From Gramella sp. MAR_2010_147 (GTDB taxonomy: Bacteria > Bacteroidota > Bacteroidia > Flavobacteriales > Flavobacteriaceae), in assembly GCF_900105135.1 (NCBI RefSeq), contig NZ_LT629741.1, positions 682,001 through 746,000 of the forward strand: 64,000 nt of DNA. Reading direction: 5' to 3'. Under the pieces are notes generated by a model. That model did no database searches, was not told the origin of the DNA, and saw only the letters and a list, made by a program, of their open reading frames with translations. Positions 17,741 through 26,157 of this stretch are shown in pieces (the first letter of the stretch is position 1; each line of letters starts with the position of its first letter). The position numbers were made by a program, and so were the translations under genes.

Positions 17741-19162
17741 TTGAGTATCTATCAAATTTCAGAAATTGCCAGTTGGTTATTTTTGTTTTATGGAATTATC
17801 ATTTCTTCAGGATACACTTTTGCCGCTGTATTTTCTTTTCTGGAAATTAGAGATTATAAAAGGAAAAATAATTTTCAGGCAGAATTCGCACTTCTTCAAT
17901 CTTCAAACCTTCCAGCAATTTCCATCCTCGCGCCAGCTTATAATGAAGAAGCAAATGTGGTGGAAAATGTGCGTTCTCTTTTAACGCTTAATTACCCGTC
18001 TTACGAAATTGTAATCATTAATGATGGCAGCACCGATAATACGCTACAGGAGTTGTTAACTACATTTGATATGCATAGGCAAGCGTTTCTTTATCATCCT
18101 TTTATTCCAACTAAAAAAGTAAAAGGAGTCTATAAGTCAAAGAATAAATCTTTTAAAAATTTAACGGTTGTAGATAAATTGAATGGAGGCAAGGCAGATG
18201 CATTAAATACAGGAATTAATGTATGCGAAAATGAAATAATTTGCTGTATAGATGTAGACTGTATTTTAGAAAATGATGCATTATTAAAACTGGTTAAACC
18301 ATTTTTAAATAATACAAAGAAAGTAATTGCCTCTGGCGGAATCATACGTGTTGCAAATTCATGCACCATTGAAGATGGAAGAATTCTGGAGGTGAAACTA
18401 CCCAATACTTTTCTGGCCAGGGCACAGATTATAGAATATTTCAGGGCATTTTTGATGGGAAGGATGGCCTGGTCCAGGTTAGACGGATTATTACTTATTT
18501 CCGGAGCCTTTGGAATGTTTGATAAAGAAGTAGTGATCCAGGCGGGCGGTTATAATCCAGATACCGTAGGGGAAGATATGGAGCTCCTGGTGAGAATGCG
18601 AAAGGAAATGAGAGAAAAGGAAATTCCATATACGGTTGGTTTTGTTCCAAATCCGCTTTGCTGGACAGAAGTGCCCCAAAAATGGAAGATCTTGCATCGC
18701 CAGCGTAATAGATGGACGCGCGGTACGGCCGAAACTTTATGGCTTCATAAGAAGATGCTTTTTAACCCTAAATACGGAGTTTTAGGAATATTAAGTACTC
18801 CTTACTGGTTCTTTTTTGAATGGCTAGCTCCGCTCATAGAATTTTTAGGACTTTTCTATTTAATATTTCTAATCGTATTTAGTGATTTGAACTGGGGAGT
18901 CTATCTTATATTCTTTGGAGTGGTGTACTCTTTTGCTATTTTATTCTCTATAACAGCACTTTTTTTCGAAGAGTTCTCTTTTCAACAATATAAAAAGCCA
19001 AAATATATTCTTCGATTATTGGGGACTATATTACTCGAGCCCATATTGTATCATCCTTTTATCATGTGGGCCTCGGTCAAGGGAAACTGGGATCTTATAA
19101 ATGGGAAAAAGAATTGGGGAGCTATGGGGAGAACAGGTTTGAGTAGTAAAGAAAAATCTTAA
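17741..19162 (+). CDS. Processive family 2 glycosyltransferase (PgaC/IcaA-like polysaccharide synthase)
   Basis: 473 residues from a TTG start. An N-terminal helix is followed by the GT-A domain, with LAPAYNEEANV, INDGSTDNTL, the DVDC metal/substrate motif and GEDMELLVRMR supplying the base. The HRQRNRWTRGT sequence (QxxRW) is characteristic of processive synthases such as those making poly-N-acetylglucosamine, hyaluronan or cellulose. Three or four C-terminal helices would form the translocation channel. The product is therefore probably a secreted polymer; N-acetylglucosamine is plausible but not provable. It ends the phosphorelay/HEAT gene run. No outer-membrane porin or deacetylase is encoded next to it. 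Confidence 0.85.
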   Translation: MSIYQISEIASWLFLFYGIIISSGYTFAAVFSFLEIRDYKRKNNFQAEFALLQSSNLPAISILAPAYNEEANVVENVRSLLTLNYPSYEIVIINDGSTDNTLQELLTTFDMHRQAFLYHPFIPTKKVKGVYKSKNKSFKNLTVVDKLNGGKADALNTGINVCENEIICCIDVDCILENDALLKLVKPFLNNTKKVIASGGIIRVANSCTIEDGRILEVKLPNTFLARAQIIEYFRAFLMGRMAWSRLDGLLLISGAFGMFDKEVVIQAGGYNPDTVGEDMELLVRMRKEMREKEIPYTVGFVPNPLCWTEVPQKWKILHRQRNRWTRGTAETLWLHKKMLFNPKYGVLGILSTPYWFFFEWLAPLIEFLGLFYLIFLIVFSDLNWGVYLIFFGVVYSFAILFSITALFFEEFSFQQYKKPKYILRLLGTILLEPILYHPFIMWASVKGNWDLINGKKNWGAMGRTGLSSKEKS

Positions 19163-19298
19163 TTTTATCCTTAAGTGTTAGATTAAAAACTGATTTTTTG
19201 TATTTTTAAAAGATATTTAATTTTTTGATCCACGTTAGCAGGACGTAGGTTATTGATGTAACTAAAGTGTCTTTTCAATACAAAATCTTAATAGGTAT

Positions 19299-20021
19299 AT
19301 GAATTGTGTAGTTGTTGATGATGAGGAATTGCCCAGAAAAATATTAGAACAGTTAATTAGCCTGGAGCCAGCGCTTAATTTATTAGTGTTATTAGATAGT
19401 CCTGTAGATGCCCTAAAGTATATAAATTCAGGAGAAAACCAGATAGATTTAATTTTTCTTGATATAGTAATGCCAGACTTTACTGGCTTTGATTTCATTA
19501 AATCTGTTAAGTCTAATGCGCAGATCATTTTTGTTTCTTCCGATAAAAATTATGCTTTAAAAGCCTTTGAGCTTTCTAATGCAACAGATTATCTACTAAA
19601 ACCTATTCAAAAAGAGAGATTTCAAAAAGCGGTTTCTAAAGCCATAAAAAAGCATCAAAATACTTCAATTATTAACAAAGACAGCGAAACTAAATCCAAT
19701 AATACCAGGGAAAATGACCTTTATGTCACTATAGATAAGCGCCTGATTAAAATTAATATTCCAGATATCAATATTATTGAAGCTGAGGGTAATTTTATTA
19801 AAATTAAAACTTCTACAGATACTTACCTGATTTATTCGTCCTTAAAAAAAATTGAAGAGAAATTACCAGCATCATTATTCATGAGAGTGCATCGATCGTT
19901 TATTATCAATTTAAGAAGAATAATTGATATTCAGGATAATAGTATTTTAGTGAACAAAGAGCTAATCCCTGTTAGCAGGAGATACAAGAATCAGCTCTTT
20001 TCACGGTTAAATCTATTATAG
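19299..20021 (+). CDS. LytTR-family response regulator
   Basis: 240 residues. An N-terminal receiver (VVVDDEELPRKIL; FLDIVMPDFTG with phosphoacceptor Asp55; LLKPIQ) is joined by a charged linker to a C-terminal LytTR DNA-binding domain (about residues 140-238). The latter contains IEAEGNFIKIKT and FMRVHRSFIINLRRI, typical of the family. Transcriptional regulator. No cognate 7TM/5TM LytS-type kinase lies beside it, so its partner is elsewhere or it is served by the hybrid kinase upstream. It is 137 bp past the GT2 gene and may be separately transcribed. Confidence 0.9.
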   Translation: MNCVVVDDEELPRKILEQLISLEPALNLLVLLDSPVDALKYINSGENQIDLIFLDIVMPDFTGFDFIKSVKSNAQIIFVSSDKNYALKAFELSNATDYLLKPIQKERFQKAVSKAIKKHQNTSIINKDSETKSNNTRENDLYVTIDKRLIKINIPDINIIEAEGNFIKIKTSTDTYLIYSSLKKIEEKLPASLFMRVHRSFIINLRRIIDIQDNSILVNKELIPVSRRYKNQLFSRLNLL

Positions 20022-20207
20022 ATATAATTCGTTTACTTTTAATCACTTACCGTTCATCCTTTAATACTTGCCATTTAAATAAAAAATCCCATTCCACGGG
20101 GTATTCATCTTAATTTAGACCGGATTCTGTAAGGAGAATAGGATTTAGTCCTTCTGACATACCCTACGTGCTCAGCCTTACAGTTTCTTTTAAAAAAATT
20201 GGGGACT

Positions 20208-20489
20208 ATGTTAGAGAATGAAAACAATGATGTAATTAGATTACGGGGTAGGTTAGATGAAAAAAATGTTTCTGAAGTTGAAAAACAGCTGCAGGAGATT
20301 CTAAAAAGTAAAGAAAATTTAATTTTAGATTTAAATGATTTAGAGGTCCTTGATGTATCAGGGATTTTCATGCTATTTGTATTAAAGCAAAAAGCGAAAA
20401 ATCAACGCAAGGATGTTACTTTTCTTTTAGAAAATTCGAAAGTAATTAGCGGTAATATTTTAGGGATAAGTATCCCTAAAATTATTTAA
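20208..20489 (+). CDS. STAS-domain anti-sigma-factor antagonist-like protein
   Basis: 93 residues, a single STAS domain. The beta strand and helix around LILDLNDLEVLDVSGIFMLF contain Ser51 at the position phosphorylated in SpoIIAA/RsbV-type proteins. I chose the ATG at 20208, although a TTG nine bases upstream also extends the frame. Known relatives work with a kinase (SpoIIAB/RsbW-like) and a phosphatase, none of which is adjacent. It may belong functionally to the two-component cluster upstream. Partner unknown. Confidence 0.8.
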   Translation: MLENENNDVIRLRGRLDEKNVSEVEKQLQEILKSKENLILDLNDLEVLDVSGIFMLFVLKQKAKNQRKDVTFLLENSKVISGNILGISIPKII

Positions 20490-20694
20490 TTTTTATGGCG
20501 CCAGTTGTTACATATAGTAACAACAAAGTTTGATCAAGGCTAAGTAACGGAAAATTACGGCGTAGAGAAAGTATGGTATTTCAGTCTTTAATTCTTTGAA
20601 GAAAAAATGATCTGGTGTTAACGGGATTCATTCTTGCGATTAATATTCAATTAGAAAATGCTGGCACATATATCCAGGGTATTTTTAAAACTAA

Positions 20695-20728
20695 AAAAGC
20701 CTGTCAATACAAGGATTAACAGGCTTTT
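20695..20728 (-). terminator. Terminator of the tRNA-Ser/tRNA-Pro unit
   Basis: 10-bp perfect stem AAAAGCCTGT/ACAGGCTTTT with a 14-nt loop, two bases beyond the tRNA-Pro 3' end. On the minus strand the stem is followed by a T-rich tract. Confidence 0.75.
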
Positions 20729-20730
20729 AG

Positions 20731-20805
20731 TCGGGGTGGCAGGATTCGAACCTGCGACCTCCTGCTCCCAAAGCAGGCGCGATGACCGGGCTACGCTACA
20801 CCCCG
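20731..20805 (-). tRNA. tRNA-Pro (anticodon TGG)
   Basis: 75 nt. Acceptor CGGGGTG pairs with CACCCCG; anticodon arm CCTGC/GCAGG encloses TTTGGGA (anticodon TGG); T arm GCAGG/CCTGC has loop TTCGAAT. The discriminator is A and CCA is not encoded. It lies 126 bp downstream of tRNA-Ser on the same strand with no obvious promoter of its own, so the two may be co-transcribed. Confidence 0.95.
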
Positions 20806-20931
20806 AAAAATTACTAACTATTTTTAGTCTTTTCCGTTCCAAATCACTTAAAAAAGTAGCCGGGAAGCGGAGGAAATTTATCCCAATTTTTCCGGTCGAA
20901 AAAGAGAATAAAAAACCTTAGACTAAAAATC

Positions 20932-21016
20932 TGGCGGAGAGACCGGGATTCGAACCCGGGCATCCCGAAGGATGACAGCTTAGCAGGCTGCTGCATTACC
21001 ACTCTGCCACCTCTCC
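20932..21016 (-). tRNA. tRNA-Ser (anticodon GCT)
   Basis: 85 nt including an encoded CCA (20932-20934). Acceptor GGAGAGG pairs with TCTCTCC with one G-U; the anticodon loop CTGCTAA gives GCT. A long variable arm built on ATCC/GGAT with a TTCG-type loop is typical of class II serine tRNAs. The discriminator is G. The other two tRNAs in this window do not encode CCA. Confidence 0.95.
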
Positions 21017-21051
21017 AATATTTAAGAACTTCGCAAGTATTTTTGCGGTTG

Positions 21052-21083
21052 CAAATGTAACTTTTACTTGTAAACCATCCAAA
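21052..21083 (-). promoter_or_regulatory. tRNA-Ser promoter
   Basis: On the minus strand TTTG (21083-21080), a 20-nt spacer and TACATTTG (21059-21052) match the Bacteroidota consensus fully. As at tRNA-Arg, the -7 element merges into TTTGCAACCGCAAA (21055-21042), an inverted repeat covering the predicted start site. Confidence 0.7.
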
Positions 21084-21242
21084 GTTTTTATTCCTTTTTT
21101 CCTTTAAATCCTTCAATTTAAAATACACTTTAAATTAGTCAACTTATGCTCAGTGATATAGACTTTTTATTTTTTTAAAATTTCTTCTAATTTTTGATCT
21201 TAGATACCTTGATTACAATTAAAACTGAAACATGAGTATTTT

Positions 21243-22225
21243 TTAAATTCTAAAGCCCAATCTCAAACCGCCCCATCCTTCAGTTTTACCCGTCTTGAAT
21301 TCTTTGGTAATCTGGCTTCGGGTATATTCAAGATAAAAGAAGCCAGATTTTATAACAATTCCATAATCCATTTTTGCCTTAAGTCTCGTAATATCTGAAG
21401 ATCCAATAGTATACAAATTATTGGAGTTAAAAAGTCCGCCTTGTAAAGTAGCATCGTAACCAACAATATAAACTTTAGGGTTGCTGTATAAATAGATTTG
21501 AAATTTACCCTTATTCGCGTTTATAGATAGTGGAGATTTGAAAAGACCCAGCATTAAGGACGATCCAACTGAAACATCAGTATACATACTTCCAAGCCTT
21601 AAACCAAGGTCAGAATTCAGGAATAAAAGATCTTTGAAATTTAGCAGCTGTTTTTCGTGATTCAGTTCATAATTAATAAGAACATCATTGCCCAGCTGGT
21701 TTCTCCATCCATATGGAATCCAATTATCTGTAGCTTCGTGAATCAGAGTCTGTCCTTCTTTACCGTAGGCTCTGGGGCCTATAACGCCCATAAGAAAAGA
21801 TGAATATAACCTTTCTTTTCGTTGGAGATTATCAGTTATTTTAAAAGACTTGAGGTATAAGGTCGCAGCAAAGGGACGATTTCCATATTGGATCTCTTTA
21901 CTACTAATCACATCTGGAGTGAAAGTTAAGTGTTCCAGGCTGATCCCGTACTGACTTTTATTTTTAGATTTAAAAAACAGATAGTTTACAGGGTTTTTCC
22001 TGAAAATGGAATTTACAATTTCAAGACTGATGCCTTGTGTATAATTATCGTCGGAATGGGCGAAAATATCATTGTCAAAATTTATTCTGAAATATTCAGG
22101 GTTTGCAAAGTTTCTATACGTAGGGGTATTTGCAAATTTCTGGGCTGTAGAAACAGAAGAAAATAGAAGAGAAGGAGTAATAATTGTAGGGAAAGACGAA
22201 GACTTATTACTTTATATTTTATCAA
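21243..22225 (-). pseudogene. LpxR-like lipid A deacylase, interrupted by a one-base frameshift
   Basis: The intact downstream frame encodes an outer-membrane beta-barrel with the LpxR (PF09982) signature FDNDIFAHSDDNYTQG near its N-terminus, then NRPFAATLYLKS, IGPRAYGK and a C-terminal aromatic strand. LpxR enzymes remove 3'-acyloxyacyl chains from lipid A. That frame has no start codon. A TTG at 22225, 3 nt after the halogenase-like gene's stop, opens a second frame reading (M)IKYKVISLRLSLQLLLLLFYF, a good signal peptide, which stops at 22082. Adding one base at the A4 run 22160-22163 would join the two as signal peptide ... SSVSTAQKF. It is either a recent mutation, phase variation or a sequencing error. 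Confidence 0.75.
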
Positions 22226-22228
22226 AAT

Positions 22229-23461
22229 TTATAGTTTTTCCATCTGTATAAGGTGATGGAGATTGGTAATTGCTTTTTGATGATTTCGTACAAACGGATT
22301 CTTTTTATTCCAAACGTATCCCGCAAGAACGGCACAAATTTGAGCTTTTATCTGAGTATTGGGTTTAGTATGAAAAAATATATCCTGAAGTTTTCCTGAA
22401 TACCACTCTTTTACATAGGTTGCAAATACATCTACACCATCCTTGATATAACCAGAATACTCCTTCTCCCAGTCCACAGGTTCACCCTGGATCTCTTTCA
22501 GAGCTAATTTAGAAGCCAGTAATCCAGACTCTGTTGCAAAAGCAACACCAGAAGAGAATACGGGATCAAGAAATTCTGCTGAATTTCCTGTAAGGGCAAA
22601 TCCATTGCCATAAACATTTTTTACATTCTTTGAGATATTGCGATAACTTATCGGTTCAAACTTAAAGGGATACTGGTCAAAGCGGTTCCGGTAATAATCA
22701 GTTTCCTTAAGCATTTTTTTGAATGCTTCTGCGGTCTCATTTCCGAAATTTTCAAACCAGGTATTGGGACCTACAAAACCCAGACTGGAGACTCCGTTTG
22801 AAAATGGAATATACCAGAACCAGGTTTTGGTATCCAGAACCTCAAAGGTTATTTGCGTTCCTTCTATACCTTCAGGTCTTTGGGTTTCTTTGATATGGGT
22901 AAAAATGGAGGAGTGATCATATATTACTGGAGGCGCTTCCAGATTAAATTGTTTAGCAAGTACACGGCCATTTCCACTGGAATCAATGATAAAATTACAG
23001 GTGATTTCAGTTTCTTCCCCTAAATTATTTTTAATCAGAATTTGCCATCGCTCACCCGTTCTGGAAATTGAAAGAATCTCTGTTTCGAATCTAATATCCA
23101 CACCTCGAGATTTAAGATTATCAGTAAGCACTTTATCAAAGTCTGCTCTGGGAACCTGCCAGGTCCAGTTCCAGCCATTCCCGAACTTCTTGCTGAAATC
23201 AAATTCAGCAATCTCATTTTTTCTAATGAAACGGGCTCCATATTTTTTTTGGAATCCGTAGGCTTTCAAAACTTCCAGAAATCCCGCTTCTGAAAAATTA
23301 TCCATACAGCGTGGAATTAGACTTTCTCCAACTACAAATCTTGGAAATTTTTGTTTTTCCAAAACCAAAAAAGAGGCACGCTGTTTTTCTAAATATCCTG
23401 CTGCAATGCTTCCTGAAGGTCCGGCACCGATAATTACAATATCTCTGATTTCATGATGCAT
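22229..23461 (-). CDS. FAD-dependent halogenase-like oxidoreductase
   Basis: 410 residues. The N-terminal Rossmann motif IVIIGAGPSGSIAAGYLEK binds FAD. VVGESLIPR and the WTWQVP segment (about residue 100) match the GES and WxWxIP motifs of flavin-dependent tryptophan-type halogenases and their geranylgeranyl-reductase-like relatives. Lysines at FQKKYG lie near the position of the catalytic lysine of true halogenases. Enzymes of this family occur in flexirubin loci, and some flexirubins are chlorinated, so ring halogenation or hydroxylation of the aryl head is a reasonable inference. It diverges from the pigment operon and shares a 425-bp regulatory gap with it. The LpxR-like gene follows 3 nt downstream. 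Confidence 0.8.
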   Translation of the reverse strand: MHHEIRDIVIIGAGPSGSIAAGYLEKQRASFLVLEKQKFPRFVVGESLIPRCMDNFSEAGFLEVLKAYGFQKKYGARFIRKNEIAEFDFSKKFGNGWNWTWQVPRADFDKVLTDNLKSRGVDIRFETEILSISRTGERWQILIKNNLGEETEITCNFIIDSSGNGRVLAKQFNLEAPPVIYDHSSIFTHIKETQRPEGIEGTQITFEVLDTKTWFWYIPFSNGVSSLGFVGPNTWFENFGNETAEAFKKMLKETDYYRNRFDQYPFKFEPISYRNISKNVKNVYGNGFALTGNSAEFLDPVFSSGVAFATESGLLASKLALKEIQGEPVDWEKEYSGYIKDGVDVFATYVKEWYSGKLQDIFFHTKPNTQIKAQICAVLAGYVWNKKNPFVRNHQKAITNLHHLIQMEKL

Positions 23462-23483
23462 AAAAATACATGGAGTTTATGAG

Positions 23484-23491
23484 CAAACTTA
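23484..23491 (-). promoter_or_regulatory. Candidate -7 element for the halogenase-like gene
   Basis: TAAGTTTG on the minus strand, 23 bp upstream of the ATG at 23461, fits TAnnTTTG. No clear TTTG is found at the expected -33 distance, so the call is tentative. Confidence 0.4.
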
Positions 23492-23518
23492 AATAGAAAC
23501 TGGGAATAAAACTAAATG

Positions 23519-23548
23519 AAAAGTCCCGACTAGATTGTCAGGACTTTT
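23519..23548. terminator. Terminator-like hairpin between divergent genes
   Basis: Arms AAAAGTCC/GGACTTTT with additional GAC/GTC pairing after a single mismatch, loop of 6 nt, and T-rich flank on both strands. No gene ends at this point, so it may insulate the two divergent units, attenuate the leftward transcript or be left from a lost gene. Confidence 0.5.
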
Positions 23549-23826
23549 CGTGAGATATTAGCAAAATGATTAGTAAGATTTCTGGCCAGATGTTTATATA
23601 TAAAAATCTACTGCACCTAATCGTTCAATACTAATCATAATCAAATGTATGGTTCTACATTTGAATTATTTATTTCATCAGATATATCTAACCATTATTT
23701 AAACTTGAAGATATCTGTTAAGGTTGTATTTAACTTCGCTTAAAATATAATGAGATAATGGCACCTCTCGCTTTTTATGTTGAAATATCAACGACGATCT
23801 TTAAGTATGTTTTCTATTAATTATGC

Positions 23827-23834
23827 TACATTTG
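23827..23834 (+). promoter_or_regulatory. Candidate -7 element of the pigment operon
   Basis: TACATTTG (TAnnTTTG consensus) 52 bp before the ammonia-lyase start. A weak TTTA near 23799 lies roughly at -33 spacing. A start around 23841 would give a leader of about 46 nt. Confidence 0.45.
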
Positions 23835-23886
23835 TTAAAAGCTTTAACAGCGATCCCAAACCTATAATTACTAGCAGAAACGGTAT

Positions 23887-25419
23887 ATGCTGAATTTAGA
23901 TAATGCACTTGAATTTTCTGATTTTTACCATGTTCTTTTTGAAAATGAGAAGATTGAACTGGGTGAGGCCACTCTTAAAAGACTTGATTCAAGTTTTGAA
24001 TTTTTAAAGAATTTTTCTCAGAATAAGATCATATATGGTGTTAACACCGGCTTTGGCCCTATGGCGCAATACAGGATCGATGATGATGATAAGATCAAAT
24101 TACAGTTAAATCTTATTAGAAGTCATTCATCTGGCGCGGGTGCATTGATGGAGCCCCTTTATGTAAAAGCGCTGATGCTTGCCCGGTTGAATACTTTATG
24201 TCTGGGAAAATCGGGTATTCATAAATCTGTAGCTGAGACACTTATTGCTTTAATTAATAAAGATGTAATTCCTGTTATATTTGAACATGGCGGTGTAGGA
24301 GCTTCCGGAGATCTGGTTCAGTTAGCTCATTTGGCTCTGGTACTTATTGGAGAAGGGGAGGTTATCTACCAGGGAGAACGCAGGGATACTAAATTGGTTT
24401 TTAGGGAACTCAAAATTCAACCGGCTAAAATTAAAATCAGGGAAGGATTGGCCGTCATGAATGGTACTTCTGCCATGACAGGTATTGGCATTGTAAACCT
24501 AATTTACTCAAAACGCCTGTTAAGCTGGGCAGTTTATTGTAGTGCGGTAATTAACGAAATTGTAGAAGCTTATGATGATCATCTTTCAGAAGAATTAAAT
24601 GCATCCAAACTTCATCCCGGCCAGCAAAGGATAGCCAGGGATATGAGAAATCATCTGGCCGACTCAAAACTCACTCGGGATAGGGATGAGCATTTGTATT
24701 CAAATGGCGCCGATAAAAATACATTTTTCAAGGAAAAGGTTCAGGAATATTATAGTTTGAGATGTGTTCCGCAAATTCTGGGACCTGTTTCAGATACTCT
24801 GGAGACCTCCCTGAAAATATTGATGGAAGAGGTGAATTCAGCGAATGACAATCCTATAATTGATGTGGAGACCAAACATGTTTACCATGGCGGAAATTTT
24901 CACGGTGATTATGTCTCTCTTGAAATGGATAAAGTACGGCTGGCAATTACAAAAACCTCCATGCTGGCTGAAAGGCAACTCAATTATCTTTTAAATGCGA
25001 AACTTAACGATATTCTTCCACCATTTATAAATATGGGAAAATTGGGACTAAATTTCGGAATGCAGGGAGCTCAGTTTACGGCAGTTTCTACGACTGCTGA
25101 AAATCAGACGCTTTCCAATTCTATGTATGTTCATAGTATTCCCAATAATAACGATAATCAGGATATTGTGAGTATGGGCGCAAATGCAGCGAATATGACC
25201 AGAAAGGTAATAGATAACAGTTTTGAGGTGCTCGCAACAGAAGTTGCTACCATTGTCCAGGCCCTCTATTACTTAGATTTTGATGATAAATTATCTTCAG
25301 CGACAAGATCAAAAATAAAGGATTTAAGACAGCTCATTCCAAAGATAAAAGAAGATCGACCTTTATATAAAGAGATGAATAAGCTCAAACAATATTTGAA
25401 AAATAACGAAGCTTATTAG
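23887..25419 (+). CDS. Aromatic amino acid (tyrosine) ammonia-lyase
   Basis: 510 residues of the HAL/PAL/TAL family. The triad Ala139-Ser140-Gly141 in GGVGASGDLVQLAHLALV forms the MIO electrophile. YGVNTGFGPMAQYRI, NLIRSHSSG, HVYHGGNFHGDY and SIPNNNDNQDIVSMG follow the order of the Flavobacterium johnsoniae tyrosine ammonia-lyase as I remember it. The selectivity loop Ser-His also occurs in histidine lyases, but the overall pattern and the pigment context favour tyrosine. The product, 4-coumarate, would be the aryl starter of the polyene. First gene of the operon; the reductase starts 3 bp after its stop. Confidence 0.88.
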   Translation: MLNLDNALEFSDFYHVLFENEKIELGEATLKRLDSSFEFLKNFSQNKIIYGVNTGFGPMAQYRIDDDDKIKLQLNLIRSHSSGAGALMEPLYVKALMLARLNTLCLGKSGIHKSVAETLIALINKDVIPVIFEHGGVGASGDLVQLAHLALVLIGEGEVIYQGERRDTKLVFRELKIQPAKIKIREGLAVMNGTSAMTGIGIVNLIYSKRLLSWAVYCSAVINEIVEAYDDHLSEELNASKLHPGQQRIARDMRNHLADSKLTRDRDEHLYSNGADKNTFFKEKVQEYYSLRCVPQILGPVSDTLETSLKILMEEVNSANDNPIIDVETKHVYHGGNFHGDYVSLEMDKVRLAITKTSMLAERQLNYLLNAKLNDILPPFINMGKLGLNFGMQGAQFTAVSTTAENQTLSNSMYVHSIPNNNDNQDIVSMGANAANMTRKVIDNSFEVLATEVATIVQALYYLDFDDKLSSATRSKIKDLRQLIPKIKEDRPLYKEMNKLKQYLKNNEAY

Positions 25420-25421
25420 TT

Positions 25422-26153
25422 ATGAAGTATGCATTGGTTACAGGCGGCTCCAGAGGAATAGGCAAAGCGATATGCTTGAAACTTGCTGAAGAATTGCAGT
25501 ATAACATCCTTTTAAATTATCATTCCAATACGGAGGCTGCTGAAGCTGCTCAGCGTGAAATAGAGAAAACTGGACTGAAATGCAGCATCTTAAAATTTAA
25601 TGTTGCAGATAGTGATTCAACTCAGGAATCTTTGGGAAAATGGAAGTCTGAAAATCCCGATGCTAAGATCGAAATCCTTGTTAATAATGCTGGAATCACT
25701 AATGATGGTCTGTTTATTTTCACCAATAAAGAAGCGTGGAATTCTGTAATTGATACAAGCTTGCAGGGTTTTTACAATCTTACTCAGGCAGTATTAAAAG
25801 ATATGCTGAAAGCGCGTTTTGGAAGAGTCATCAACATCGTTTCTCTTTCAGGATTAAAAGGAAACCCGGGGCAGGTAAATTATTCAGCAGCAAAAGGAGC
25901 GGTGATCGCAGCAACAAAAGCGCTGGCCCAGGAAATTGGAAAAAGGAAAGTTACGGTAAATGCAGTAGCTCCGGGATTTATTCAGTCTGATATGACCAAA
26001 GATTTTGATGAAAATGAGTTTAAAAAGCATATTCCCTTAAATCGCTTTGGTGAAGCTGAAGAGGTAGCCAACCTGGTGAGTTTTCTTGCTTCAGAGAAAT
26101 CTTCTTATATCACCGGGGAGGTGATCAATATCAACGGGGGTTTATATTCTTAA
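25422..26153 (+). CDS. FabG-like 3-oxoacyl-ACP reductase
   Basis: 243-residue short-chain dehydrogenase. The cofactor motif TGGSRGIGKAI is at residues 7-17, NNAGIT near residue 89, and the catalytic Ser/Tyr/Lys set lies in INIVSLSGLKG and NYSAAKGAV. The C-terminal GEVININGGLYS is typical of FabG. It should use NADPH to reduce 3-oxoacyl-ACP intermediates in each polyene extension cycle (the KR step, ApeQ-like in proteobacterial pathways). It lies between the ammonia-lyase (3 bp) and the acyltransferase (4 bp). A housekeeping fabG is expected elsewhere. Confidence 0.92.
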   Translation: MKYALVTGGSRGIGKAICLKLAEELQYNILLNYHSNTEAAEAAQREIEKTGLKCSILKFNVADSDSTQESLGKWKSENPDAKIEILVNNAGITNDGLFIFTNKEAWNSVIDTSLQGFYNLTQAVLKDMLKARFGRVINIVSLSGLKGNPGQVNYSAAKGAVIAATKALAQEIGKRKVTVNAVAPGFIQSDMTKDFDENEFKKHIPLNRFGEAEEVANLVSFLASEKSSYITGEVININGGLYS

Positions 26154-26157
26154 TGTT

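Larger units (their letters stand above)
23462..23886. other. Divergent control region of the pigment cluster
   Basis: 425 bp between the leftward halogenase-like gene and the rightward operon. It contains a candidate -7 element in each direction and a terminator-like hairpin (all listed separately). No open frame is supported. If the two transcripts are coordinated, operators should lie here. Confidence 0.5.

Noticed and set aside
20021-20207. Weak CCC/GGGG inverted repeat as a terminator
   Set aside because: The stem is short with no T run; not strong enough to list.
20651-21128. Several open frames on both strands across the tRNA-Pro/tRNA-Ser region
   Set aside because: They run through the tRNA genes and their protein sequences are translations of tRNA; no independent support.
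21243-21911. LpxR-like gene as an intact 222-residue protein from the GTG at 21911
   Set aside because: The upstream in-frame sequence encodes the family's N-terminal signature, so this start would remove the first strands and signal peptide.
23887-25419. Histidine ammonia-lyase (hutH) for histidine degradation
   Set aside because: The MIO and Ser-His loop are compatible, but no other hut gene is nearby, the protein resembles the remembered F. johnsoniae tyrosine lyase, and the gene heads a pigment operon.
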